NCBI GenBank assembly: GCA_039720395.1 | Contig: CM077827.1 | Coordinates: forward strand, 22,658,375 to 22,722,374 | Direction: 5' to 3' | Origin: Liquidambar formosana | Lineage: Eukaryota > Streptophyta > Magnoliopsida > Saxifragales > Altingiaceae | DNA: 64,000 bases | Part shown: positions 10,545 to 22,730 of the stretch, in pieces | Numbering within the stretch: position 1 is the first letter of the stretch | Layout: each line of letters starts with the position of its first letter | Translations under genes and position numbers: made by a program | Notes under the pieces: generated by a model | What the model was told of the DNA's origin: nothing | Databases searched by the model: none | The model's input: only the letters and a program-made list of their open reading frames with translations

Positions 10545-11355
10545 TGTTAGAAAATATGTGATTTTCTTTAAAGCTTTAAAACTTCGAACCACATACATGT
10601 GCACACCTTCATAGCCCACCTCGACCCGGACCAGCCGGCCGTGTTGTGATGTGGCGCATAACGTAGCATACGAGTGACTTAATGGCCTATTTATATGAGT
10701 TTATTTCATTTGACCGTTGGACCTTAATTTCTATAATTTATGGGTGTCCGTTATTAGCCGTTGGAATTTTATTTCATATTATTAATTAGGTTGTTATAAG
10801 AATCATTATGATATTTATTTTGGGCCTTTATTAGCCCAAACCAATTTCAGCATTTTATTAATATAAATAGTGGGCTTCTCTACATGAACAAAGGGGGTTT
10901 TTACATTGTCTTCTCAATCCTTTTCTACTATATTTCTCTAAGAATTTTATTGAGTTATTTTATATTTTGTATTTACGGGCAACTGATCGTGGACGGGTTC
11001 ACTATACTCTTCTTGTGGACGTACCCATAGAAGAGAGAGCTGCGAGCTTTGGGGTTGTATCTTGGAGGTCCTATCATCCGCCAGAACCTGTACGTAGGGA
11101 GGCGATAGTTCCTTTAGGACAGCGTGATCTCACGTGCCTTCCCACAAGCCAGCTCTTCTTACTCTTTTATTTAATTTTAATTCAATATTTCTTGTGTTGA
11201 TTTTTGTTAATTTAAATTATGATTATTAAGAGATTTATCCGTGTTCAATTTTATTGTATTTGTGATTTCTTAATTTGTGTTATTAGTTGTATTCATGTTT
11301 AATTTGAATAAATATTCTATGAAGAATTTCACAATATCCACAATTATCCCCAACA
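10545..11355 (+). repeat. 5' LTR
   Basis: 811 bp, TG...CA, about 97% similar by eye to the 3' LTR. Short frames inside it have no recognisable similarity and are taken as chance. A diverged solo copy of the same LTR lies inverted at 41,110-41,962. Confidence 0.92.
10862..10870 (+). promoter_or_regulatory. TATA box of the 5' LTR
   Basis: TATAAATAG, identical in the 3' LTR at 15,724-15,732, placed about 320 bases into the LTR. It marks the likely start of transcription and hence the R region just downstream. Confidence 0.55.
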
Positions 11356-14300
11356 ATCTAAAGGAACTATAAGACTTCCACATGTACTGCATCCATGTCA
11401 CAACGAAATAGATGACTAGTTCTAATCTACGGTGTACACGTGATTAGCAACATCTTGAATACTTGACTAGGCTCTTCATGAACTTGTGTATGTGTGCATA
11501 GCTGTGGCTATTCGCTCATGATAGGGTATTTTCTCTTATCAGAAAGTGTTGATTGAGTTCATAAAAAGAATATGTACATGGTTACACGTCTCTTATCATT
11601 TTTTATGAGGTATGACAATTAGAACATTGTAGGTTGTTGTATATTCATAAGTGACCATTCACGCCATTACAAAGTTTAATGTTATTAAAATGACAAAGTA
11701 ACGGTTGGTATTTGTTATGTAACAACTAGTTAATTTTCTGGAGTGAATAGATTATCATTCAGTGTATATTATGTGATTATTTATATTACACTATGTATAT
11801 AGTGGTTCAATGATAACTAATACTAATTATTTTTATTATTAATTTATTTAGTTATTATTAAGGTTGATAATTTCCATGGAATAATTTTTGTATACAAAAT
11901 AGTCTTGTGCTCACGGAGAAAAAAAAAATTGCATAAGTAAAATAGTTTTACATGAGTTCAATATTTTTTGAATTGTAACGTGTGGATTTAGATAGATTAA
12001 TACATTATTGTGTGTTCTATCATTGTGTCTTATTGAGAATATGTTCGTAACCATCTAATGGATAAAATGTAAATAATAAATAAATAATTTGTGATTGAAT
12101 GTGAATTAGTCCTCATACTAGTTGAATTGGGTTCAATAGCTTGTATGAGTGTTTGACCTTGATATGAAAATTTTTAAAGCATGAGTCATCTAACATTATT
12201 TTATTTGCATGTTGTAGTAGTCCATTTGTATAGTAACGGTCTGCATTATTATTATTCCAAATGTTATTCAATTTAATGCATATGAATCACATAGAAGTTA
12301 TAGAAATTAATATGTGAGTATCAGAGTATGTGACTATTACTATCATTAAAGCTAGTTATTTTCAGCTTTCAATTTTTGACCGTTTTCACACCTAAACCTT
12401 TGCCCTTTCTTATTTTACTTAAAAAGATGGAGTTTTCAACGATTTCTTCTATTAGTTGATTGTCTTCTTGATTTCATTGGGTATGGTTCAGTGGAAATAA
12501 ATTAAATAAGTAGACATCAAGGTTTTTCTTTGCGACGATAATGACATGAGTTGTCTCTAGCTAGCTTGTTTGGCATTGCATGTTAAAATGATTTCACCGA
12601 AATACATGTTAATATGTGAGTGGCTAATAAATATATCACTATATTTTCAATGAGAGACTATTAATATTGTATTAAGAAAATTATATATTGATATATTATT
12701 TTGTTTAATGTTTATTAGTAGTTGGCAACAATGTAGGGACTAGTGGTGCATTATTATATTTTATGTATCATTGGTCTTTACTAGTGGCGTTTGATATCCT
12801 AAATTTGGACTTTGCTGTTTCTTGTATTTCCGTATTTAATTCACTTTAAGAGTTGCCGTATAATAGTTAATTTTAAATTATTGCGATTTTTTACTGTTTA
12901 TACTTTATAGTAAACGGTTATTTTATTTATTGTGTAATGGTGTTTGCTGTTTATGCCAACCATATTTTATTTAATTAATATACTGGACCCATATTACCTA
13001 TTTTCTATTATGGCCATGGGACCATAGTTTTTGAAGGAATTTTAGTAGAAGTTTAAGCTTATATTGTCAAAATAGATTTTGATATAGTTGTCTATAATTG
13101 GCTTTGGTATTAATGTTATTATTTCTTGATGTTGTTATTCGTATATGTTATCCAATATTATTTTTTTTTGTAATTACAACAAAAGTTTTAAGGACATTGA
13201 CACATGCAAATTTGTTTGATATATAAATTAATGGTTGGAAATTGGAAATTGAGGTAAAATTGTCCAACATGTATTTGATTGGATTGATACATTGACTCTC
13301 TGAAATGTCATTTAGATAGTAGTTGTCGACTCATTAAAATCATTCGACAATTTTTATTCTCATCGTGGACACTGGAATGTCAGATTAAATATCTAAATTC
13401 ATTGTGGAATAATAAATGGTTTCTTTTGTAATATTTGGGAAAGTGAGACTAGTTTTGTCTAGGATTTGGTTGATTAAAACTTAGAGTTTCTAGCTTTTGA
13501 CTAGATTGGGTTTTTTCATCAAACTTGGGTCTAGGTCTTTTGGCTTAAAACAGTGAAAGGGGAAAAAAAAAAAGAAAAAAAAAGGGTTAATCAGTTTGTG
13601 AGAATGTTCTTGTTATTCGTCCTTTTGCATATGGCCTTTGAGTACCTTTTTATATTTTAATGTGACATTATTTTGGGTCATAGTGTATCTTATTTACTCT
13701 AGTGACTTACCTCTCTGTACGTGCTAAGAGTTTTACTATATTGGTAAAATTACCATAGACGACATGAGATTTTCTCTATGTACATATGTAGTTGTACTTC
13801 ACTAAGTAGGAGAGGTTTTAGAGATTGAGACTTCAATCATTTTATTTTCTATAATATTATGCAATAGTCTAATGGGCCTGTACAGTTGTGCTTGATGTCA
13901 ACTTATATATTCAGATGAGCGGGTCAAATGAATATTTATATTTCATTGATTGTTTTGAATGATTTTATTTTATTTTCATATGATATTATTGTGTATTATA
14001 AAGTTGAGTCACTGTTGAATTGTGAGAAGACCTGCCAACTCTACTGTAACAGTAATCATTTATTAAATTATTGTCATTGCTATTTTTAGTTTTCTTCATA
14101 GAAAATTATAATATGTGTTAGTGAGTGTAATCATATATTCAGTAATATGGAAATAACATTATGCATTGATAAATGCCATGAATTTAAAATTAAAATTTTA
14201 AATAAATATTTTGATGTGGGGGTTTATTATTAATCAATAAATATTGTGTCATATTGTGTAAATCATTTGTATAAGAATTAAAAAATTATGGTAAGTATTC

Positions 14301-14639
14301 ACAATTGCTTAGATTGTGTTTTTGCCAGGTTATAATTTAAAGATGACTTATCATCATTTTATGAAGAATAATTATGGACATAGAAATAGAGATATTTGTT
14401 TTATTTGGAGATGACATGACACTGTGATTATTATCCTGAGAAATTTATCATATCCTATTTATTTAGAATTTGTTATGCTATTATGAATACCATTTGTTTT
14501 TGAAATAAAACATACATGGTTAATGAAATGATTGTAAAAAATTATAGGCATTCAATTTATGTTTATTTGTGAACTCATTAAAAGGAAAAATATATATATT
14601 CATAACTGTTGGGGTTCACTCTATTGGCATCTTTATATC
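11356..14639. other. Non-coding AT-rich interior of the LARD-like element
   Basis: About 3.3 kb of strongly AT-rich sequence with no frame resembling gag, protease, reverse transcriptase or integrase, and no nested element that I could recognise. Confidence 0.6.
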
Positions 14640-15310
14640 ATTTGAAGTTTGGCTAATGTCTATGTGAAGCATTATGTGATGCAGGAAATGATAATGCCAA
14701 TATGAGATGTAGAATATGGTGTGAAATGTGGCTGATCAACCAACTAGAAGCTTATGCAGAAATGCAGTTATTTCATCCATCGAGGGGGATGGGGCTTTAG
14801 CCCACAGGGAGTCACCAACGGAAGTAACCCAACCTTTGTGATTGGAGATCCCATGAAGGAGGTTCAATGGGTAGAAACAATCCGCAGAGCGTTACTCACA
14901 AAAAGCACTTTTTGCTAGGAGAGTGTCTCCTCCCCATCCCTATGGTGAGAATGCTATTGATGTGACAGTAAGGAAGAGTTTTACTCTGAATAAGCCCAAA
15001 GCAGGAACACTCCTGCAGGGTACAGTCACAGTACCCTTGAAGGACTTACCTAAGTGAGAACCGCCGTGAGGCTGCGGCTATGGGTTTGGGCTGACCCTAG
15101 AAACTCTCATGAAAATCAAGATATAGCGTATGGCCATAAATCGCGCTAACCCGCTTAGAACCAAGTCCCATATCAATACTATGTGTGTGACTTGTTGAAA
15201 TTTGGCTCAAGTGGTCTAGTTCAAGGCTTTGCCACTATGATTCCTCAAATGGAAACAGTTAACACTAAGTGAGGTTCAAGTCCAAAAGACACCTACACCT
15301 ATTGCATAGT
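14640..15310 (+). other. GC-richer island in the LARD interior, possible structured RNA domain
   Basis: Unlike the surrounding interior, this block has balanced composition and many G/C runs (GAGGGGGATGGGGCTT, GCCGTGAGGCTGCGGC) but no open frame. It lies just before the polypurine tract. LARDs of grasses are known to keep conserved structured RNA internally; a similar packaging or dimerisation role here is inference. Confidence 0.35.
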
Positions 15311-15406
15311 ATATAGTTGCCCTATATATATATTTTGTTTATATATTTATATATATTTAATTTGTTTAATTATTTATTTGTCGAACTTTTAAATCTTGTG
15401 GGGGAT

Positions 15407-16219
15407 TGTTAGAAAATATGTGATTTTCTTTAAAGCTTTAAAACTTCGAACCACATACGTGTGCACACCTTCATAGCCCACCTCGACCCGGACCGGCCGG
15501 CCGTGTTGTGATGTGGCACATGACGTAGCACACGAGTGACTTAATGGCCTATTTATATGAGTTTATTTCATTTGACCGTTGGACCTTAATTTCTATAATT
15601 TATGGGTGTCCGTTATTAGCCGTTGGACTTTTATTTTATATTATTAATTAGGCTGTTATAAGAATCATTATGATATTTATTTTGGGCCTTTATTAGCCCA
15701 AACCAATTTCAGCATTTTACTAATATAAATAGTGGGCTTCTCTACATGAACAAAGGGGGTTTTTACATTTTCTTCTCAATCCTTTTCTACTATATTTCTC
15801 TAAGAATTTTATTGAGTTATTTTATATTTTGTATTTATGGACAACTGATCGTGGACGGGTTCACTATACTCTTCTTGTGGACGTACCCATAGAAGAGAGA
15901 GCTGCGAGCTTTGGGGTTGTATCTTGGAAGTCCTATCGTCCGCCAGAACCTGTACATAGGGGGAGGCGATAGTTCCTTTAGGACAGCGTGATCTCACGTG
16001 CCTTCCCACAGGCCAGCTCTTCTTACTCTTTTATTTAATTTTAATTCAATATTTCTTGTATTGATTTTTGTTAATTTAAATTATGATTATTAAGAGATTT
16101 ATCCGTGTTCAATTTTATTGTATTTGTGATTTCTTAATTTGTGTTATTAGTTGTATTCATGTTTAATTTGAATAAATATTCTATGACAAATTTCACAATA
16201 TCCACAATTATCCCCAACA
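15407..16219 (+). repeat. 3' LTR
   Basis: 813 bp, preceded by a purine-rich tract and followed by the GCATT duplication. TATA box at 15,724-15,732. Confidence 0.92.
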
Positions 16220-16228
16220 GCATTATCC

Positions 16229-17254
16229 TTATGAAAATCTTCCATCTTTTTGTTCACAATATCAATGTATTGGACATGAGGTCCCGCACTGCAAACTTGT
16301 TAAGGATTCTGGAATTAAGTCTGGTCCTAGTTTACCTAATAATGCCAAGGCTAAGAATGTGATGTCTTATCGTCCCAAGAAGCAGATGGAGGTTCAAGAT
16401 AAATTACCAATCTATGCAATCTATCAATGTGGAAGCTAGTGTAGCTACTTCTTAGTTAACTCCTACTCATGTTAGTAATACTCAGGTTTCAAATTGTAAA
16501 TGGAGTGAGATGGCAATGTTAAAAAAAGAAATTAGCGATGCTAATGTTAATTCCATTATGGGTATGGTTCATGAGAGCCAGTTGAATGTTAATCCTGGGG
16601 GGAGGATACTAGGGTAAGGATGGGATTCATGAAGATCTTATTTGCAAGACTGTGCAGGAAGTTATATATAATGCTGTAGATAAGTTGTTTGATGATGTTG
16701 CTAAGGCAGTCCTAAGAAGTGATCAAGACAAAGGTTCTGATTGCATGAACTGCGTTAATGCGAATTCTGCTATTGTGCCTTGTGCAGATGGACAAAATAG
16801 TGAGACTGGGGTAGGAGTTTCAGCTTAGGATCAAGGGCAGCCAATTGCTCCTCATTAGGCTGCTACTTGCATCATTAAGAGTGCTGATAACCATATTTTA
16901 ATGGATGCTGCAAACCAAGTTATTAATAATATCAACAGTCCTACTCTGATTCAAAATTCTAATCTCACTATAGCTTTGAATGGGAAGACTATTGATAATG
17001 TTCAAAGCCAGCCTTTTACTTCTAAAGAAAGTAACTTTCCTTTTTTTGTTCTTGAGAAAATAAATTTAGTCATTAAGGAGGTGGAAGACGGAAGGGCTAC
17101 TAAAGACTCCTTTATTCCTGTTTTATCAAAGTCGAAACAAAAAAAAAAACTACAACAACAGGCTAAGCAGGACATGTCTGATGTGCCTTACCATTTTCGA
17201 GACAAGAACTCTTCAAAAACCTCCAAGTATGAAGATTTTGTGCTTGACCGTTAG
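16229..17254 (+). pseudogene. LINE ORF1 (gag-like) relic with CCHC knuckle
   Basis: The frame opens with YENLPSFCSQYQCIGHEVPHC, matching the zf-CCHC_4 knuckle of plant L1-type LINE ORF1 (CxxCxxxGHxxxxC), with Tyr in place of the second Cys. MSYRPKKQ follows, like SMVYRPKQK in the relic at 22.2 kb, so both are one family. Several stops break the frame. The longest open piece (16,901-17,254) is hydrophilic linker sequence. ORF1 proteins bind the LINE RNA; this copy cannot. Its 5' part is missing, and the MULE end abuts it at 16,228. Confidence 0.65.
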
Positions 17255-17875
17255 AGGTTTTGGATATATATCCTCCTCCCTGTGAGATGGAATGGGACAT
17301 TCTATAAGTCACCAAGTCCAAGCCTATCCTTTAATTTTTATTGATTTTTTTCTTTATTTTATTTTCTTTCTTTTAATAAAAAATTTTAAATTATTTTTTT
17401 AAAAAAATAGCATGATTTGATGAATTCACTCTAAGCTCGGGATACTTCAAACAATGATATTCCATCTGCAAATTTGCACAAGTCACTGCACCTTAGGACA
17501 GGGTAGCCTCATACAATAATCAGAAATTAGAAACTGACAGCAATCCATATGATATAGCCTTGAAATTTACCGACCAAAAAAAAAAAAAAAAAAAAGGCAA
17601 TCCAACAAGACAAAACCAGTACTGATATTTTTTAAGTTTCCAATTTAATTTCAAGGTATTGCCCATAACTTGGCTTTCAATGATGGCATTTCATGGCCAA
17701 ACAACCAGTTTGGCTTGAACTTAGCCTCTATACTAGAGGTAGACATCATCATTTCATGACAACACAACCTAAGAGAAATAAGAAGAAAAAAAGGAACCAA
17801 TATTTGGGGCGAAGCATTGCCCAACAACTAGAAATTCAACCCAACCCAAGATAATAACAGAGTAGTAATTTTACC
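17255..17875. other. Intergenic, AT-rich
   Basis: Contains A/T homopolymers (17,390-17,408; 17,577-17,596). It may hold the 3' flank and end of the hAT element, but I see no terminal repeat that proves it. Confidence 0.35.
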
Positions 17876-19128
17876 TTAATGCTGTCTTGGGGAGAGATGC
17901 CTTTGAGGCTCAAAATCATCTATGGTTTGGAAATCTTCCACAAGTAGAGATTCATCATTTGATGAATCTTCTTCAGCTACATAAAATGAATTACAAATGA
18001 AAACTTATTACATTGTGTAAATGCAAAACTAAGTTTAATTAATAACCAACCAAGCTTGAAAATTACCTCTTAACCCACATAACCAATCACAAGTACATAA
18101 CAGAGCCTCGATATTCTTTGGTACAATGGAGCTTCGATATTTGTCAATGATCTGACCTCCAATGTTGAACGCCGACTCTGAGGCAACGATGGTGACAGGA
18201 ATACTTAAGATATCTCGAGCCATCATTGAGAGCTGCTGATAATGAACAAGATTTTCTTTCCAAAAATGAACATCTAGATTTGGATGTTTTACCCTTGAAA
18301 GGCTAGTCTCCTCCAGATATATATCCAATTGAGACTTCTTTGTACCGTCTCCATAGTGTTGGCTCTCAAAAATATCAAAACCCTACACCAATTTTACATT
18401 TCCAATATATAAACGTTAAACATACTATAAAAATATAAGTAATAAATGTCAAACTCCAAAAGTATTTTATTTAACATGAACAATAAACTATTGTTACTTA
18501 CTTGGCTCTCAGGAATATCTCCAATGTCAGCATCACAAGCTTCGACACCGCCACTACTTCCAGTTGTAGATACCATTGGGGATAAACGGACACTCTTCAA
18601 ATAGTAAATTCAACTTGTTGCGAACACGAGCTACATCATCTTCATAAGTGACAGCATTCAATTTTTGAAAACAGAACTCCACATATAACAACTTGTAACG
18701 TGGATCTAAAACTATAGCAAAGGCCAACACCATACTATAACATTCCTGATACTTTTCAAACTTCCCCTCCATTCGTATTGCCATTTGACTTATGAATTGA
18801 TTCTCACTATTCATCTCTTCCATTATGTGCAGTTGAATCTCCCAAACTCCATGAAAATACAAATGAGCTATAGGATATTTGGTTCCCGAAAAAAGAGTTG
18901 TGATATCATAAAATGGATTCAAAAAGTTTGCTATCATCTCAACCTTATCCCATTCCTCTGCTGAGGGGCAAGTGTTGAAATTGTTATCTATCAACTGTAA
19001 ATGGCAAAATGCATGATGAAACACAAGTGCAGTATCAAGCATAAGGTATGTTGAATTCCATCTTGTCGGAATATCTTGTCAAACATTCCTACCACTTTTC
19101 AAAGAAATTTGAGCAATACATTTAGCAA
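17876..19128 (-). pseudogene. hAT transposase, RICESLEEPER type, 5'-truncated
   Basis: Three exons. Exon 18,502-19,128 begins in the catalytic-domain tail (FAKCIAQISL, then QDIPTRWNSTYLMLD) and continues through the DUF4413-like middle (FLNPFYDITTLFSGTKYPIA, VLAFAIVLDPRYKLLYVEFC). Exon 18,067-18,382 has the hAT dimerisation domain (LSMMARDILSIPVTIVASES, KYRSSIVP, ALLCTCDWLCGLRG). Exon 17,876-17,976 gives the acidic tail, ending SPRQH and TAA. Breaks: a TGA directly before QDIPTRWN and a frameshift near 18,600 between the middle region and TTGSSGGVEACDADIGD. The BED finger and the first part of the catalytic core are missing. Splice sites are consensus. Such proteins cut and paste hAT DNA in the nucleus; this one is dead. 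Confidence 0.85.
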
Positions 19129-20118
19129 AAACCTTTTGCCGACGGTTTATAACCATCGACAAATGGTTATTGACGGATTTTTTTTTTTTTTTTTTTTTAA
19201 TTATGGCTCAGTATCAACATTCCCATATAAAATCTGTTAAATGAAATCTACAAGCATTATAGGGGCTTTCTTCTGCCATAAATGGGACACACATACTCTT
19301 TATATGCATAGGGACCAACAGCACAAAATGCAATAAAGAAATCCATACAAAGTCAACAGATTTTATAAAAAAAAATTCTTATTAAATCACCAATAAAAAC
19401 CATTATCTGAAAATGACTTACATTTCTCAAATCACATAAATCTTTGAAAACCCCAAATGACGGTGATGTCCTGCAAACAGGCTTTCTGCAATTGTTGCCG
19501 AAATGGGGCAACTTAAAAATGAAATTCAAGCGCATCCCTACACCTAAATTTGTGGACCACACATTTGCTACCTACAAGGTTCGAAAAAAAGAAAAATTAA
19601 TTGACTATTACAAATCCTAGTGAGATAACAATTAAGACAATGTTGTCCATTAAACAAAGCTTGATATAATTTAAACAATCTCTCTACAGGTTTTCTAGCC
19701 ATAAAATAGTAATCAAGGATTAGCTTCACATCATTTCTATATAAAAACTTGCAAAGCATAGATTAACCAACTACAGACCCTCTAGTTAATATTTAGCGCA
19801 AAACCAATTTTTGAGTCAAATTTAGCTAAATTAAGGAATGACTAATCATTGGAATAATAGTTTTTTTCAGATTAAGCTAAAATTTAACTTTAGTTAAAGA
19901 AATGACAAATTAATCATTGAAGATGCTATCAGGAGATTGTAAGCCAAGTTTGAGCTTCAAAGGGTAGAGAGAGAATAATATGTACTATAAATTACTGTCA
20001 TAATAATTTCTACCTATATCCCCAAATTAGGGGGAAAAAAACTGATAACACCTCCCAAAGTGCATATGTATCTACCTTTATTTGTATATATTAAGATACT
20101 TGTATACGTAAATATCTA
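19129..20118. other. Intergenic sequence without recognised gene
   Basis: A short inverted motif (ACCATCGACAAATGGT) and a T run (19,180-19,198) lie at the broken edge of the hAT gene. The rest has no similarity I recognise. Confidence 0.4.
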
Positions 20119-20718
20119 TCTATACTAATAATAGTATGAATCCCAGAAAATCTTTTGATTCACAATTTTACCCCTAATAAAGTTCATAAAGACAATACTA
20201 TCCTTTTAAAACCCAAAACAAAATATAATACCATACATATAAAATCCTAAAACCACACATTCAAATACATTCACTCTTATCTTCCTCTTTGCGGCTTGTT
20301 AGAAGCACACCTACATGACCCACATCCCATTGCAGACTTTGTTGAGACCTGTTACTTATGCTCATCAATTCTTGTTCGTGTCCAGTCCCTCTTAGTTCTT
20401 CAATACCCACATCAAATAAGGTTAGTTCTTGTCTGGTTCTATGTACAAACCAAACACTTGATGATTTTTTAATGTATTTATCTGTACATATATATATTTT
20501 TATATATGCATGTTGATGAAGAATGATGTTGTCCTAGCACCTTGTAAATAGACTCTTGTTTAAGTTATTCTTATAGTTTTGGTGTTTTTCCACTTTGTGA
20601 TCCATAATGGTGTAAAGTTAATTATGTTGGAGAGTAAATTCTACCATTGTATCCTTGTTAAAATCAAGTGAAAGGAGAAAAATAAAAAAGAACAAAATTC
20701 ATGCACCGAATTTGCACT

Positions 20719-20772
<54 letters not shown>

Positions 20773-21092
20773 ATATTTGGTTTTGATTCGGGGTGTGTTC
20801 AAGATGTGTTTTTATAGAAAATCTTAACCCTGCCCCGAACCCTAACAGGATTTTAAAAAAGTCCCCATACCCATCCCAATACCACTACAATGTCCCGAAT
20901 CCTTCCCATTAGAGGCGGGTTGGGGTGGAGCCCTGAAAAACCCACCCCATTGACTACCTAGCTATGAGAGGCCAATAATTAATAAAAGATAAGGGTCCTT
21001 TCTATGGTTTAGGTTTTTGATGACACATAAGTTGCGGGGAAAATTTAATTTATCAAAATAATCTACGTGCGACGCACATGTGCACCAACTAG
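20119..21092 (+). mobile_element. Non-autonomous Helitron
   Basis: The 5' end TCTATACTAATAATAG follows an A, and the 3' end is CTAG followed by T, as expected for rolling-circle insertion between A and T. A short hairpin (GTGC-GAC-GCAC) lies about 12 bases before the 3' end. 974 bp with no Rep/helicase. It contains a (TA)n(CA)n tract at 20,721-20,766. Confidence 0.85.
20721..20766. repeat. (TA)n(CA)n microsatellite
   Basis: Compound dinucleotide repeat inside the Helitron. Confidence 0.9.
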
Positions 21093-21308
21093 TATACATC
21101 AAATACTCCTTTCAATCACCCAAGTGTACAGCAAGAGCTTTGATTAGAAATACCTTAGGGCTGAGAACTCCTCCCAAAAATCGTATATAAAAATACATGT
21201 ATGTATGTATTTTTCTATATCTATGTTTTTATATAACCTAATACACATCAAATATTCCTTATATCCTCCTAGGGTCTTGCCCTTCTAGGGTTTCACCTTC
21301 ATAAGATT

Positions 21309-22380
21309 TTGATTATGGACTCTCATGGTCCAATCATGGATGCTTCCTCCTCACAACCCTCTGATGATGTTCCTCGGGTATTTTTCCCTTGGGGTTTCCT
21401 TGTACAGCCCTCTGAAGTTACCAAAACTGTGCACAGTACCCCTAAGCCACAGATTTCTTTTGCATATGCTCTGAAACAGCATGTAGTTGATGATTGTCTG
21501 AGTCAAATTCTTCCTCCAAAGATTGTTGGAGACACGGTCACAGTCTGAATTTCTGAGAAGCCATATCAAGACTAACTGGCGGAATGCAAAACAAATGTGA
21601 TAGGTCGGCTTATGCTACCTAAGGGTTCAAAGCCTTTGACATTACCAGATTTGCAATCAAAATTGCAACCTCTGTGGAAAACCTCTTGTGATTGGCGTAT
21701 GGTACCATTAGGTAAGGGTTTTTTTGACAAACACTTTTATCATTTAGAGGATATGAAGAAAGTTTAGGCAGGGGGTACTTGGAATTTATCCCTAGGGGTA
21801 CTTTGGATCTTGCAATGGAGGGTTGACTTCAATCCAAATACTCAGATGCAAACTCATGCTCAAGTGTGGATTTGATTGTATGGGCTTGCTCAAGAATACT
21901 GGCATCGCCAAAATCTCTTAGAGATTGGGAGGGGGGTGGGTATTCCTCTTCTGATTGATAAGGCCACCTTGAATTAGGTGTATGGCCACTATGCTAGAAT
22001 GCTGGTTGAAATTGATCTTACAACCGCCATTCCTGATCAAATCCGTGTTGAAAGGGAGGGTTTCGGGTTTTTCGTGGATGTTTATTACGTGAATATGCCT
22101 TCCATTTGCTCCCATTGTCACTTGATTGGGCATGAATTGTCAAAGTGCAAATTTGTTAAGGGTAACACTCAACAAGTAAATGAAGCCCCTCCGTTACAAA
22201 AAAGCTCCAAAGCTTCGATGGTTTATCGCCCTAAGCAAAAAGCGGCTCAGGTTTGCAAAAGATGCAGATGTGGATCATATGTCAATTGGGGACGGTATTT
22301 TGAATGCTCCATTACAATCTAATGGGGGTGGTAATGATGGGATTCTAAATGCTGTAAATGATGTACTTGGTGTGTCTTCT
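21309..22380 (+). pseudogene. LINE ORF1 (DUF4283 + CCHC knuckle) pseudogene
   Basis: Starts MIMDSHGPIMDASSS; then SFAYALKQH and ILPPKIVGDTVTV lead into a DUF4283-type core (IGRLMLPKGSKPLTLPDLQ, PLGKGFF, VDFNPNTQMQTHAQVW, GVGIPLLIDKATL, YGHYARMLVEIDL) and a knuckle CSHCHLIGHELSKC with all cysteines present. At least five stops interrupt it, including TGA at 21,546-21,548. The length is close to ORF1 of plant L1 LINEs up to the knuckle. ORF2 does not follow, so only the 5' half survives here. Confidence 0.8.
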
Positions 22381-22730
22381 TGAATGCATCATTCCTATCA
22401 AGAAAATTAACGCCTTTATCAATTTAACAATATAATTTATCATTATTGTTCCTACTGGCAGTAATGATTTGTGTGCGTGTGCTTACATATATAATATACA
22501 TATATAAATTGTGTACCATATATTATTGTATATGACTGAATCTTTCCAATCGATGTAGTCATGTGTATTGTCTTTTGTCAAGTCTTTGAAGAAATTTACA
22601 GAGTGAATTTCATGGTAAGCTAGCCAAAAAAACTGCAACGTACAATAATGAAAGTTAAAATAAAAGAAAATATAATTATTATTTGAATGTTAACCATCTA
22701 CTTTGTCATAGACTTCTGCATGTTTAATAT

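Larger units (their letters stand above)
10545..16219 (+). mobile_element. Non-autonomous LTR retrotransposon (LARD-like)
   Basis: LTRs at 10,545-11,355 and 15,407-16,219 start TGTTAG and end CCCCAACA. The flanking 5-bp duplication GCATT lies at 10,540-10,544 and 16,220-16,224. About 4 kb between the LTRs contains no gag or pol: the AT-rich sequence has no long frame, so this is a large non-coding derivative that must rely on proteins from elsewhere. A purine tract TTGTGGGGGAT precedes the 3' LTR. No TGGTATC-type primer site follows the 5' LTR. Orientation is taken from the purine tract and the TATA box. About 20 differences between LTRs were counted by eye (~2.5%), mostly transitions. Confidence 0.92.
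3777..16228 (-). mobile_element. Long-TIR Mutator-like element with FAR1-type transposase, split by an LTR retrotransposon
   Basis: The left end (GGATAATGCTAGCTATCCTG at 3777) and the complement of the right end match as inverted repeats of roughly 550-650 bp. The repeats share the tract around GCCCGACT, the block GGGCCC(C)A(T/C)TAAACAGCTT and repeated CGTTTGGTTGCCAAGAAAGT-like motifs. The transposase gene lies between them. The last nine bases of the right repeat, GCATTATCC (16,220-16,228), are separated from the rest by the LTR retrotransposon at 10,545-16,219. No 9-bp target duplication is found: the left flank is unit A/B repeat and the right flank is a LINE ORF1 relic, so the flanks have probably been recombined. 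Confidence 0.85.

Noticed and set aside
10967..11200. 77-codon frame in the 5' LTR and its 3' LTR counterpart
   Set aside because: The two LTR copies do not keep the frame in the same state, and it matches no protein family; it lies in the untranslated part of a non-coding element.
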